Of a DNA stretch of 64,000 nt, positions 44,430 through 53,171 are shown piece after piece (the stretch's first letter is position 1; each line of letters opens with the position of its first letter). The translations under genes and the position numbers were made by a program. The notes below the pieces were generated by a model. It searched no databases. It had not been told where the DNA came from and saw only the letters and a list, made by a program, of their open reading frames with translations. This DNA comes from JAPOKJ01 sp031421635 (GTDB taxonomy: Bacteria > Pseudomonadota > Gammaproteobacteria > Burkholderiales > Burkholderiaceae_E), in NCBI GenBank assembly GCA_031421635.1, contig JANOPA010000124.1, positions 7,834 through 71,833 of the forward strand, in the 5' to 3' direction.

Positions 44430-46271
44430 ATGCAAAATCAACATTCACGGTGGTTAATTGCAACCGTCGCAACGTCCGCTTCGATCCTTCTTGCCGCCTG
44501 TGGTGCGGGTTCGGGATCGATTACATCAACTGCTCCCGCTGCTGGTGGCAGTGACGTTTCCACCAAGTCAGTAGCGTTAGGCTCGATTACCGGTTTTGGT
44601 AGCGTGATTGTCGATGGCGTGGTTTTCAATGATGCTGCTACAACGGTAATCTTTGAAACTAATCCTGACCTGCCAAGCGTTCAGACCACCTCCAACCTTA
44701 AGCTGGGTATGCAGGTTGAGATGAAGCATGCCAACGGAGCTGCTAGCGAGATCTTGGTGGTAAGCACTTTGCGTGGCCCGGTCACGGCCCTTGACGCCAC
44801 CAATTCCAAATTAACGGTACTCGGCCAATCGGTCAGTGTCGTGAGTAGTGGTGTTGAATCGACGGCGCTGGAAGGTTTTGCGGCGTTCGCGGACATTAAG
44901 GTCAGCGACTGGGTGGAAGTACACGCGGTTGAAAATGCAGACGGTAGCTTGAAGGCGACCCGTATCGAGCGAGAATCTGCCTCTGAGAGTACGTCGATCA
45001 AAATCGGCGGAAAGTTAGCGAGCCTGGATGCCACTGCAAAGACTTTCAAGTTAGGTGCAATGACAATCAACTACGCTAACGCGTCGGTTCGCCCCACAGG
45101 TGTGGTGCTGGCTAATGCTCAGCGTGTCTTTGTGTTTAGCGATGCAGCGCCGGTCGGTAATGTTTTAAACGCCAAGAAATTGCGGGTTCGCGACTTTAAA
45201 TTCCCAGGAATTGATGCGGGCAACGTCGGCGGCTTGGTGACGGACTTCGTATCGGCCTCGAACTTTATGGTGGCTGGAATTAAGGTTGACGCGACCACAG
45301 CCAAATTTGAGAATGGTAGTGCGACCGACCTTCTGAATGGCGCCGCAGTGCGTATCAAGGGTACGCTCAAGGACGGTGTTTTGACGGCCGTCGCTGTTGA
45401 GTTTAAAGGTAAGTCCGGTGCTGAGTCTGGTCAGGTGAGCGTGAAGGGCGCGATTACTGATTTCGTTAGTATCTCAAGCTTCAAGCTACGCGGACAAACC
45501 ATTAATGCCACCGGTGCAACTTTTGAGGGTGGTGCTGCCACCGATCTAGGCAACGGCGCATTGATTCAATTGAAGGCTCAAATCGTGAATGGCCAGATTA
45601 AGGCGACAACGATCAAGTTCTTGCCGCAAGACACCCAAGGTGCTCCGCTGGCATTGCAAGGCAAGATTCAGGCCTTTAGTGCGACGGCTAAAACCTTCTC
45701 CTTGGCGGGTACCTCGATGAAACTGGGCGATGGTACGGTCTATGTGAATGGCTCGGCGGCGGATGTGGCCAACGACAAGTTTGTTGAAGTGTTTACCGTT
45801 AAGGCTGCGTCGGGATGGGAAGTGAAACGCATGGAATTCAAGGACCCTTCGTTGATTCCATTGTTTCTACGTGGTGTCGCTTCCGATGTGACCGCGACTG
45901 GATTCAAACTGGCAGGGGTCGCGGTGGCGATCAACGTCAGCACTGAGTTTGAGCACGGGACGTCGGCCAGTTTGGTAGACGGAACACAAGTGGCGGTGAA
46001 GGCGCGCAACCTGACGGTGGGCGGCTTAACAGCGCTTGAGGTTGAAATCCTCTCCCGTACGCCAGCCAATCTCGTGTTGAGTGTTTCTGGCTTGGTCAGT
46101 GACGCTGTGTCGAAATCCAACTTCCGGGTGGCGGGTCAAAAGGTTGATGCAAGCGCTGCGTCATTCGTCGGCGGCGCGGAGGCCGATTTGATCAATGGCA
46201 AGTCTGTCACCGTTGAAGGCAAGGCTACTGAGGGCGTTTTTGTAGCCTCTAAGGTTACCTTCCGTCCTTGA
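44430..46271 (+). CDS. DUF5666 multi-repeat lipoprotein
   Basis: A 613-residue predicted lipoprotein (lipobox LLAAC) built from roughly seven or eight tandem beta-rich units of about 65-70 residues. Typical unit cores are GLVTDFVSASNFMVAGIKVDATTAKFENG, GAITDFVSISSFKLRGQTINATGATFEGG and GLVSDAVSKSNFRVAGQKVDASAASFVGG, the DUF5666 pattern. No enzyme motif is visible. It may be a surface or periplasmic binding protein; the function of the family is unknown to me. The start MQNQHSRW at 44430 is preferred over a TTG-initiated frame at 44397. Confidence 0.85.
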   Translation: MQNQHSRWLIATVATSASILLAACGAGSGSITSTAPAAGGSDVSTKSVALGSITGFGSVIVDGVVFNDAATTVIFETNPDLPSVQTTSNLKLGMQVEMKHANGAASEILVVSTLRGPVTALDATNSKLTVLGQSVSVVSSGVESTALEGFAAFADIKVSDWVEVHAVENADGSLKATRIERESASESTSIKIGGKLASLDATAKTFKLGAMTINYANASVRPTGVVLANAQRVFVFSDAAPVGNVLNAKKLRVRDFKFPGIDAGNVGGLVTDFVSASNFMVAGIKVDATTAKFENGSATDLLNGAAVRIKGTLKDGVLTAVAVEFKGKSGAESGQVSVKGAITDFVSISSFKLRGQTINATGATFEGGAATDLGNGALIQLKAQIVNGQIKATTIKFLPQDTQGAPLALQGKIQAFSATAKTFSLAGTSMKLGDGTVYVNGSAADVANDKFVEVFTVKAASGWEVKRMEFKDPSLIPLFLRGVASDVTATGFKLAGVAVAINVSTEFEHGTSASLVDGTQVAVKARNLTVGGLTALEVEILSRTPANLVLSVSGLVSDAVSKSNFRVAGQKVDASAASFVGGAEADLINGKSVTVEGKATEGVFVASKVTFRP

Positions 46272-46282
46272 GGTCGCTTGGG

Positions 46283-47155
46283 CTACGGCACATCGCGAAG
46301 ATGCTCCGTAGCTCGCGCTTCAATTGAATGCCAGATCTCGGCCGCCATAGGGCGTCGAGACTCTTCCAAAATATGACCCACCAGGCCAACCGCGCGTGCC
46401 ATTACGCCTAGACCTCGGCAGATCTTCCAGTCGAATCCCATTTCACAGCATAACGCGCCTATTGCACCGGTAGCGTTGACGGGGAGCGCTTTACCACTGA
46501 GTTGCGAGGCCTGATCGGCGATCGCCTGCATTAACCTCATGTACGGGCCGTCGAACCCGGTTTCGCGAGCGAGCTCGAAAAGTCTTGGGGTTCGTGGATC
46601 AATGGGTTTGTGGATCGGATGGCCGATGCCTGGCACGATGCGACCCTGGGCTTGGAAACCTTGGGAGGTGCTTTTCGCAATTGCATTGAGGTTTGCATCT
46701 AAGTCTGGCTTGCCGTCATTTATGGGCATGGCCTCATAGAGCATTTTGGCCGCGCCTTCAATGCTTCCGACAAAGACCGTACCCAGTCCGTTTAAGCCCG
46801 CCGCTACCGCTCCTTGCAGTGATTCTGGCGCGCCTGCGTAGGTCATACGCGCCACAATTGCACTAGGCGTCATGCCATGCTCGACGAGGGTGACCACCAT
46901 GGCGTTGAACATGCGCGATTCCATCGCGTTAGGAAAGCGCCCGGTGAGCTCCAAAAAACCCATGTCGCCGAGGTTAAGGTGGCCGAGAATCTCGCTCGGC
47001 AAGTCCTTGCCAAAGAGCGTGATACTGGTCGCATCACTCCAACCAATATCAGTACGAATCGGTTTTTCCTTGCGCTTATGGTTTGCTTTCCCGGAGGCGC
47101 TTTCTGTGTTGCTTTTTGTCGTGCTTTGTGCGGACGGAGGGGCTTGAGGGATCAT
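46283..47155 (-). CDS. Citrate-synthase-fold protein (citryl-CoA lyase type)
   Basis: A 290-residue short citrate-synthase superfamily member. The first His region is LVEHGMTPSAIVARMTY, and the second catalytic His is in RIVPGIGHPIHKPIDPRTPRLFELARETG. NVTGAIGALCCEMGFDWKICRGLGVMARAVGLVGHILEE completes the small domain (ALPVNATGAIG). It lacks the long N-terminal part of true citrate synthases, so it probably cleaves or forms another acyl-CoA/oxaloacetate adduct. A Lys/Ser-rich N-terminal extension of about 30 residues is unusual. It is the second gene of a minus-strand pair with the Rieske oxygenase. Confidence 0.85.
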   Translation of the reverse strand: MIPQAPPSAQSTTKSNTESASGKANHKRKEKPIRTDIGWSDATSITLFGKDLPSEILGHLNLGDMGFLELTGRFPNAMESRMFNAMVVTLVEHGMTPSAIVARMTYAGAPESLQGAVAAGLNGLGTVFVGSIEGAAKMLYEAMPINDGKPDLDANLNAIAKSTSQGFQAQGRIVPGIGHPIHKPIDPRTPRLFELARETGFDGPYMRLMQAIADQASQLSGKALPVNATGAIGALCCEMGFDWKICRGLGVMARAVGLVGHILEESRRPMAAEIWHSIEARATEHLRDVP

Positions 47156-47182
47156 GACTAGGCAGGCGCTTTTTAAAGTGGC

Positions 47183-48394
47183 TTAGGGTAGAGGCGTATC
47201 GGCAGTACCTGTGAGTTTGCCAAGCTCGCGGTGAAAGTGCGTGAGCATTGGCTCATTGCTGCCGAACACTACGCCAGGAAGACGACCACTGGCCAGATTT
47301 GCGTGGATATTTTGCTGCTGCACAAAGTCTTCCCGGAAAATGACATCGGTGGAAATTTTCCAACTTTTTTGCCACAAAACTTTCTGCTCCTCAGTTGTAA
47401 TTTTCTCGGGAATGTAGAAACGAATGCGAACCCGTGTTTTACCGACTTCTAACGGCCGAAAGTCCCAAAGCTCCATATGGCCGTCCATGGGAATGTTTAA
47501 GATTGCATTGGGTGACACCACAAAGACCGTGGAGGCGTGCTTGAGCACGGACCATTCGCTTTCCGGGCGTTGGCGTTGCTCATCAACGCTTTTGCGAGTG
47601 AGCGGGAACAGAGTATGCGGCCCGAACGTTTCATACACAACCGGATAACAGCGGAACCTCGGTGCCAGTGTTTTGTGGTGCAGGGAAGCGATGTGATAAC
47701 CCTCCATGAAGGTATCCATCAAGAGCTTCCAATTGGCAGTAAAGTCGCCGAACACTTCCTGATAAAAATGAAAACCGCCAAAGCCAAACTCGCCCATTCG
47801 GGAGTGCATGCCATGCATTTCGCTGGATACTTGAATGCGCTTAGTGCCGTGCGGTCTGACCAGAATCATGCCTTCCGTTTCAAGGCAGGGTAGCTCGGTA
47901 AGGCTGAACTTTCCGCAGGCGATTCCGTCTTCGATTTGTTTAAAACCGTCCATGTCATTGGCATGCCGGATCAGTGCCCCCTCGAGGTTATAGGTCCAGG
48001 CGTGATAGGCACAGGCCAGCACTTTCGGTGTGCTGCCGCGTGCATGAATGAAGTCGCCCTGTTCATTCATCTCAAAACCAACCAGGCGGGAGCCACGATG
48101 GCGACAAATGTTTAGAAATGCGCGCGCCTTGCCGTCCAACCCTCGGGCAACAAAAATAGGTGCGTCCGGCATGTCGAAAGTAAACCAGGAACCGGGCGTA
48201 GGCAAGTCGGGCGAGAAGCCTGCCAGCAGAGGGAGCGCGCCTTGGAATAGGGTTTGAAGCTCGTTGTTGAAGTGCTCCGCGCTGGTGTAGCGTTCGACCG
48301 GATTCCAGTAGGGCGCCTCAGCCATCGGCGTCGTGTTGGCGTCGATATGGCTGAAGATTTCTTTGAGTACTTCGACTTGGCGGGCGTGGTTCAT
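47183..48394 (-). CDS. Rieske aromatic-ring-hydroxylating oxygenase, alpha subunit
   Basis: A 403-residue terminal oxygenase. The Rieske cluster ligands are CRH (Cys97, His99) and CAYH (Cys128, His131). The mononuclear iron site follows in NWKLLMDTFMEGYHIASLHHKTL (Asp/His/His). The substrate may be an aromatic acid or a quaternary amine; no dedicated reductase is adjacent. It lies 27 bases upstream of the citrate-synthase-like gene on the same strand, so the two are probably co-transcribed. Confidence 0.9.
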   Translation of the reverse strand: MNHARQVEVLKEIFSHIDANTTPMAEAPYWNPVERYTSAEHFNNELQTLFQGALPLLAGFSPDLPTPGSWFTFDMPDAPIFVARGLDGKARAFLNICRHRGSRLVGFEMNEQGDFIHARGSTPKVLACAYHAWTYNLEGALIRHANDMDGFKQIEDGIACGKFSLTELPCLETEGMILVRPHGTKRIQVSSEMHGMHSRMGEFGFGGFHFYQEVFGDFTANWKLLMDTFMEGYHIASLHHKTLAPRFRCYPVVYETFGPHTLFPLTRKSVDEQRQRPESEWSVLKHASTVFVVSPNAILNIPMDGHMELWDFRPLEVGKTRVRIRFYIPEKITTEEQKVLWQKSWKISTDVIFREDFVQQQNIHANLASGRLPGVVFGSNEPMLTHFHRELGKLTGTADTPLP

Positions 48395-48556
48395 AACTGT
48401 TGTCAGTTTGAATCAAAACAGGACGCTTTGATGTTAAGCCTTTCATTTTCTAATGGGCTAGTTTTTTAAGCCAGCCATTCATGATTTGGGCGGTCTCCCT
48501 TTCTGGTAACCGGATGCTATTCTTGGTGTCCATAAAGAGTGCTTTAAAAGTTTAAT

Positions 48557-49171
48557 ATGCTATCGACCAAGAGCTTTCCTGTTCGGCTTGAAGCGCTGTT
48601 AAAAGAAGTCCGCGCCTGCACCATATGCTCTGAGCACCTCGCCGCTGGGCCTCGTCCGGTCGTGCAGGTCGACGGTCGGGCACGAATTCTGGTCGTAGGC
48701 CAGGCACCTGGAAGAAAAGTACACGCCAGTGGAATTCCTTTCGATGACGCCAGCGGTGATCGATTGCGGCAGTGGATGGGCATTGACCGACAAGTGTTTT
48801 ATGACCCCTCTGTGATGGGTATTTTGCCGATGGGTTTTTGTTATCCTGGCACCGGAAAATCTGGCGACCTTCCACCGCGGGTGGAGTGTGCTCCACGGTG
48901 GCGAACGAAGCTACTCGAGCAAATGCCAAATATTGAGCTGACTCTGGTGATTGGCAAATACGCGATGGATTGGCATTTTCCAGAAAGTGATTCACCCAAT
49001 CTTACCGAGACGGTGAGAGGCTGGCGTTCGGTTTGGCCCTCGGTTTTACCTTTACCTCACCCGAGCCCCCGCAACAATTTATGGCTTAAAGCAAACCCCT
49101 GGTTTATGGTGGATGTGATTCCGTCATTGCAGGCAAGGGTGCGCGCTTTGCTGGCCACTGAAACGACTTAA
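48557..49171 (+). CDS. Uracil-DNA glycosylase superfamily protein
   Basis: A 204-residue protein of the UDG-like fold. The water-activating motif region is ILVVGQAPGRKVHASGIPFDDASGDRLRQWMG, and the C-terminal leucine-loop equivalent is LPHPSPRNNLW. ACTICSEHL near the N-terminus has Cys residues, but the four-Cys iron-sulfur pattern of family 4 is not complete. Such COG1573-like proteins often lack proven glycosylase activity. Single gene. Confidence 0.85.
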   Translation: MLSTKSFPVRLEALLKEVRACTICSEHLAAGPRPVVQVDGRARILVVGQAPGRKVHASGIPFDDASGDRLRQWMGIDRQVFYDPSVMGILPMGFCYPGTGKSGDLPPRVECAPRWRTKLLEQMPNIELTLVIGKYAMDWHFPESDSPNLTETVRGWRSVWPSVLPLPHPSPRNNLWLKANPWFMVDVIPSLQARVRALLATETT

Positions 49172-49469
49172 ATTGCGGCTGAAGTGTTGGCTTTGCTGTT
49201 AGCGTGCGGGGCGCATTTACGTTCAAAGGGCTTTGCCAGAATTGAGCGCTTTGGGTGCTACCTTACCGGCTGAGTGGCTGAGGATTTAAAACGCTGAGGT
49301 TCGACACTTTGAGGGGGGAGATGTGATAAAAACATTGCAACGCTGGTCGACCAACGATATTGCTCCTGATCGACGCCTTCGCTTGTGACGCGATGCGATT
49401 CATCAGTCCCGCGGAAAACCCACGAAGAAGACCCTTGTTGGTTGAAGGTTCGCCTGCTAAGCTTGCGCC

Positions 49470-50669
49470 ATGAGCACAAGCAGCTTTCTATCGAGATCAA
49501 GATTTTTCGGCCTGCTAGTTTTGGTCGCGGGGTTTGTGTCGGCCTGTAGCGGAGAGTCACGGAGCAAGGCCACCGCGAATACCGCTGACGCTTCAAGCAC
49601 ACCCGTTGAGTTTTCGGTCAAAACCCTCAATAACGGATTGAATGGACCCTGGGGACTGAGCTTTCTGTCTGACGGTCGAATGTTGGTTTCACAAAAACCG
49701 GGTCGCCTGCTACTGTTGAAGGCCGATGGCTCATTCGAACAAACGATTAGTGGAGTACCTGCGGTCGTCGATTCCGGTCAGGGTGGGTTGCTCGATGTGT
49801 TGACGCTTCAAGAAGGCGCCGATACCTGGGTGGTGCTCAGCTATTCAGAGGCAGGCAAGGGTAGTGAAGCGGGCCTTGCAGGTACCGCCGTTGGACGCGG
49901 CAAGCTGCAGGGAGCCGCTCTCACTGAATGGCAGGTCATTTTCAGGCAACAGCCCAAAGTGGCTGGCAATATCCATTTCGGTTCGCGCCTCGTGCTCAAC
50001 AAAGATGGCAGTCTATTCATCTCTCTCGGTGAGCGCGGGCAGGACAGCACGACTAGCCCAAACAAAGAACACTCTCAAAACATTGCGAAAACGCTGGGCA
50101 AGGTCGTACGCATGCGCCCAGACGGCAGCGCGGCAGCCGATAACCCCGCTTGGCCGACAGGCGCGGCGCAGCATCTCTACAGCATCGGGCACCGCAACCC
50201 ACAAGGTGCGGCGCTTCATCCAGACACCGGTGAGTTATGGTTGGTGGAGCATGGGCCGCAAGGTGGGGATGAACTGAATCGTGTGGTCGCAGGTGGCAAC
50301 TATGGATGGCCCCTGCGTAGCTATGGCTGCCCGTATGGCTCACCAGTAGGCGAGGCTTGTCGCATTGGGGGTGGAACACATGCACCGGACTTCATTGAGC
50401 CGGTCGCAACATGGGTGCCGACGTCAACGGCCCCGGCGGGTTTAATGTTTTATACCGGCGACAAGTTTCCAGAGTGGAAGGGGCAGGCTTTCATTGGTGC
50501 GTTGGCCGGTCAATCTATGTGGCGCATTCAACTCAATGAAGGACGCGAAGTTGCGCGCGTGCGTATGCTGGACAACCTTAACGAACGGATTCGTGATGTG
50601 CGCCAAGGCCCTGAAGGTTGGATCTATCTACTGACCGATAGCGGTAAGCTTTTGCGGCTTGAGCGCTAA
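49470..50669 (+). CDS. PQQ-dependent aldose sugar dehydrogenase (YliI/GSDH type), lipoprotein
   Basis: A 399-residue soluble-type glucose/sorbosone dehydrogenase beta-propeller. Lipoprotein signal with lipobox VSAC. NGPWGLSFLSDGRMLVSQKPGRL, HFGSRLVLNKDGSLFISLGERG, SIGHRNPQGAALHPDTGELWLVEHGPQGGDELNRV and GGNYGWPLRSYG are the family blades, with the catalytic His in HFGSR and PQQ-contacting residues in GHRNPQG. It oxidises aldose sugars in the periplasm if PQQ is available. Confidence 0.9.
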   Translation: MSTSSFLSRSRFFGLLVLVAGFVSACSGESRSKATANTADASSTPVEFSVKTLNNGLNGPWGLSFLSDGRMLVSQKPGRLLLLKADGSFEQTISGVPAVVDSGQGGLLDVLTLQEGADTWVVLSYSEAGKGSEAGLAGTAVGRGKLQGAALTEWQVIFRQQPKVAGNIHFGSRLVLNKDGSLFISLGERGQDSTTSPNKEHSQNIAKTLGKVVRMRPDGSAAADNPAWPTGAAQHLYSIGHRNPQGAALHPDTGELWLVEHGPQGGDELNRVVAGGNYGWPLRSYGCPYGSPVGEACRIGGGTHAPDFIEPVATWVPTSTAPAGLMFYTGDKFPEWKGQAFIGALAGQSMWRIQLNEGREVARVRMLDNLNERIRDVRQGPEGWIYLLTDSGKLLRLER

Positions 50670-50680
50670 GCATCGAGCAT

Positions 50681-50722
50681 CGAGGACCGAGGACCGAGGA
50701 CCGAGGACCGAGGACCGAAGAC
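50681..50722. repeat. 7-bp tandem repeat, 6 copies
   Basis: Six consecutive units of cgaggac (the last is cgaagac) occupy the 3' flank of the sugar dehydrogenase gene, just before the stop of a convergent Bug-family pseudogene. Confidence 0.92.
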
Positions 50723-50728
50723 TGAGCT

Positions 50729-51695
50729 CTAAGGCGCCTTCTTCACTAAGCCCTTCCAACGATTCATCTCCGAATTCAGGAAGGCACCGAACTCCTCTGG
50801 CGTACTCGGTTTTGCGACCAAGCCCATATCCTCAAAGCGCTTTTTGAGTTCGGCACCGTTCAGAGCTTTATGCACTTCGCGTTGAGCTGCATGACAATGG
50901 CGCGAGGCGTATTTGCAGGAACGAAAAGGCCACCCCAGCTCGCAAAGTCGTAGCCTGCGGCGCCAGCCTCACTGGCCGTTGGAATGTTCGGGAAGGCGGA
51001 AATGCGCTGTGTGTGCTCACGGCAAGGGCGCGCAGGTTTCCCGATTTGATGTGAGGTGCGGCGGCCGCTAAAGGGTCGATCATGAAGGTGATGCGATTGG
51101 CAATCAAATCTGGATGGGCGGCGCTGCTACCTTTGTAGGCCACTTCGGTCATATCCTTCACATTCAATTGCTGCGCCAGAAGTAAGGTCGCCAGCAATTG
51201 AGGGCTGCCCGGCCCAGTCGTGCCATAGGTCACCTTGCCCGGCGCTTCGCGGATGGTTTTGATGAGCTCGTCGAGTGTTTTGATGGGCGACTGGTTGCTC
51301 ACCACGAAAACATACGGAGTAAGGTGGGTCAGGCTTATCGGCGCGAAGTCTTTGTTGGTGTCATACGGCAGGTCATTCATCAAGAACGGGTTGATGGCCA
51401 TATTGGCTGCGGCCTGCAACAGGGTATAGCCATCGGGTGGCGACTTGGCCACGACATCGGCACCCAGCACTTGGGACGCGCCAGGTCGATTCTCAACAAC
51501 CACGGAGGTCGCCATAGAAGTGGAGATCTCACGGCTGAGTAAGCGCGCCACTAAATCGCTCGGGCCGCCGGTAGTGACGGGCACGATGATTTTCACTGTC
51601 TTATTAGGGTAGGGGGATTGCGCTTCGGCGTGGTAAGCCGAGGTGACCGCTAGCCCAAAAAGGGCAGCGAAAGAAACGTGATGCAAAAGCTTCAT
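50729..51695 (-). pseudogene. Bug/TctC-family binding protein with two frameshifts
   Basis: The first frame, from 51695, has a signal peptide, YPNKTVKIIVPVTTGGPSDLVARLL, ENRPGASQVLGADVVAKSPPDGYTL, and continues to LRALAVST. Near 51005-51015 a (GT)n run shifts the frame. The next frame reads QRISAFPNIPTASEAGAAGYDF, then WGGLFVPANTP. Near 50876-50882 a second one-base loss shifts it again, after which EVHKALNGAELKKRF, then STPEEFGAFLNSEMNRWKG runs to TAG at 50729. The three segments together restore a normal full-length Bug protein of about 322 codons. Inactive unless the shifts are sequence errors. Confidence 0.88.
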
Positions 51696-51731
51696 GGTCA
51701 GGTACCTCGGATGGGATGGTGATTCACCAGG

Positions 51732-52040
51732 CTAGACTGGCGACAAAATATAAATCGCGCGGTTCGCTACCAGTTCTTTTGTTTTTGCCGCATAGGCCAC
51801 CATGTGGGGCGCTGCGCCATGCGCTTTGAGCGCGGCCATGCTCTCCCATTTTTCAACCACCACAAAGCTGTCGGGGCCGTACTGCGTTTGAAACGGCAGA
51901 GGGTTGCTCGCGTCAATGGCGGCGCCGTACTCGATGCATCCCGCTTCGGCACGCACGGCAGGGACATTGGCAGTAAATGAAGCGAGAATCGCATCGCGTT
52001 GGCCTGGTTTGGCAGTGATGACTGCGAGGACATGGATCAT
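51732..52040 (-). CDS. Antibiotic-biosynthesis-monooxygenase (ABM) fold protein
   Basis: A 102-residue dimeric ferredoxin-like barrel: MIHVLAVITAKPGQRDAILASF, then VRAEAGCIEYGAAID, then FVVVEKWESMAALKAHGAAPHM. Such small proteins (YgiN/LsrG-like) oxidise or isomerise quinone-like compounds. The start ATG at 52040 fits homologues; the open frame extends to 52283, but that extension is antisense to a BRO remnant and is not real. It marks the last ordinary gene before the accessory island. Confidence 0.85.
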   Translation of the reverse strand: MIHVLAVITAKPGQRDAILASFTANVPAVRAEAGCIEYGAAIDASNPLPFQTQYGPDSFVVVEKWESMAALKAHGAAPHMVAYAAKTKELVANRAIYILSPV

Positions 52041-52134
52041 GAGGATTTTCCTTAACGCGAGTGATTTGAACGAGAGTGAACTGGAGGGTAGCTTACTCGA
52101 GATCACGTTCGATGCGCTGACGCTGTCAGCCATG

Positions 52135-52248
52135 GCGGTGCCCAGCGTTTCAACTGTGCCAATACGGAAGGGCTGCAGCGTATCATCCAGTCGATAATCT
52201 CTCCGAAAATCGAACCCTTCAAGCGTTGCCTCGCCAAAGTGGGCTGCA
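52135..52248 (+). pseudogene. BRO-family gene fragment
   Basis: About 115 bases resemble the BRO gene at 57934-58040. The translation FNCANTEGLQRIIQSI, then EPFKRCLAKVG matches VNCANTEGLLRIIQSI and EPFKRWLAKVG there. The fragment stops abruptly where an antisense XRE remnant begins. It is a recombination scar. Confidence 0.75.
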
Positions 52249-52510
52249 ACCCCACCGCCACCGCCATATTCTCCAAGGCGCACAGCCCAACGAAGATTGA
52301 TCTTCCCGCGCAGAAGATCCGAGATGCAGGGTTGGGTGACGCCTTAAGCGGAAGCGGTCTCGGCCAGACTCAAGCCGACCGCTTTGATGTCCGCTTTGAG
52401 TGCGAACTTTAGCTTGAAGGCGGCGACGCATGTTTACGGCGGCTTCTGGAGTGTCCGCAAGCGCGTCCAAAAATAAGACTAAACGCACTGGCGAAGGAAG
52501 CTTTGCTCAT
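52249..52510 (-). pseudogene. Decayed XRE (HigA-like) antitoxin
   Basis: This stretch matches the intact antitoxin at 56354-56659 over most of its length. The start MSKAS lies at 52510, ALADTPEAAVNMRRR corresponds to ALEDTPEAAENMRCR, and the 3' end resembles its Ala/Gly-rich C-terminus. Several small shifts break the frame within the DNA-binding helices. It overlaps the end of the mini-HigB gene by 4 bases, as in the 56-kb copy. Confidence 0.7.
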
Positions 52511-52758
52511 GGTGTCAATTCTTTAAGTAGGTCTTGATAGCGCTTTGAGGCCATGTCGAACTCGCGAATACGGATTTCCTTTACGCCGGAGCCCACAAGG
52601 GACATGGGCGTCCAGTCATCGGGATCGCTGCCTCTTTGAACTTGGTCGATTTGAAAGCCAGCTTCTCTTCGCGCAAGCACTGGGAATGACCGTAAATCGT
52701 CCCGTGATGATCGCCTGAAAATAACGGGCTTTAAGTCTTGATGCGAGAGGCTATACAA
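52507..52758 (-). pseudogene. Mini-HigB: RelE-type toxin with internal deletion, copy 1
   Basis: Reads KPVIFRRSSRDDLRSFPVLARREAGFQIDQVQRGSDPDDW, then MSLVGSGVKEIRIRE, which is the N-terminal half of a Gp49/HigB-like toxin. It then jumps directly to FDMASKRYQDLLKELTP, the usual C-terminus. About 30-35 residues that normally hold the VIYVAKF...VYVLHCFQKKT core are missing, in frame. The only start is a TTG at 52758 inside a palindrome; the homologous start position is TTA. The XRE partner is decayed. Confidence 0.7.
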
Positions 52759-52767
52759 AATATTGTA
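52754..52767. promoter_or_regulatory. Palindrome at the mini-HigB promoter
   Basis: TACAA-AATA-TTGTA is a perfect inverted repeat at the 5' edge of the mini-HigB frame. HigA-type antitoxins bind such sites over their own promoter. It is an operator candidate only. Confidence 0.4.
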
Positions 52768-52876
52768 CGTTTTGCAAATGGAATTTTAGGTCCAACCATC
52801 ACTACGGAGTAAGCTCAAGCCAAGGACTAGGACGAAATCCTCTGCAAACGAAGTTCCTATAGGCGAAGAAGGGCCA

Positions 52877-52904
52877 AACTTGATATATCATCCAAAATCA
52901 AGTT
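52877..52904. promoter_or_regulatory. Inverted repeat upstream of the RHH/Doc module
   Basis: Arms AACTTGAT (52877-52884) and ATCAAGTT (52897-52904) enclose the smaller palindrome TGATATATCA (52881-52890). The site lies 20 bases before the antitoxin start and is probably its autoregulatory operator. Confidence 0.6.
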
Positions 52905-52924
52905 CCATCATGATGAGGCCAGCC

Positions 52925-53155
52925 ATGAACACCCCTGTTCGAGAAAAGTTCTCCTCCCAAGCGTCCCCCCAGGTACTGGCGTCTTTGCGTCAAATCGCTG
53001 AGTCCCAAGGGCGGCAATTTCAAGCGGTTCTAGACGAAGCCATGCGTGAATACATTGACCGTCAGCAAAGAGAGCGCCCCCGCCGCCATGCCATGGCCGC
53101 TTTCGCTTCCAGCCTTGACGAGTTCGACGCGCTCTATCGCGAATTGGCCAAGTAA
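52925..53155 (+). CDS. Antitoxin of a Doc-type module (RHH-like)
   Basis: A 76-residue protein: an N-terminal ribbon-helix-helix-like part, QASPQVLASLRQIAESQGRQFQAVLDEAMREYIDRQ, followed by a charged, probably disordered C-terminus (FASSLDEFDALYRELAK) suited to cover a toxin. It directly precedes the doc gene (16 bases). The start MNTPVREKF at 52925 is preferred over frames beginning at 52880. Its palindromic operator lies just upstream. Confidence 0.8.
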   Translation: MNTPVREKFSSQASPQVLASLRQIAESQGRQFQAVLDEAMREYIDRQQRERPRRHAMAAFASSLDEFDALYRELAK

Positions 53156-53171
53156 ATCTGCCGGGACAATC

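Noticed and set aside
51732..52283. Long form (183 codons) of the ABM-fold protein
   Set aside because: The extra 81 residues are antisense to BRO and XRE remnants; the family start is at 52040.
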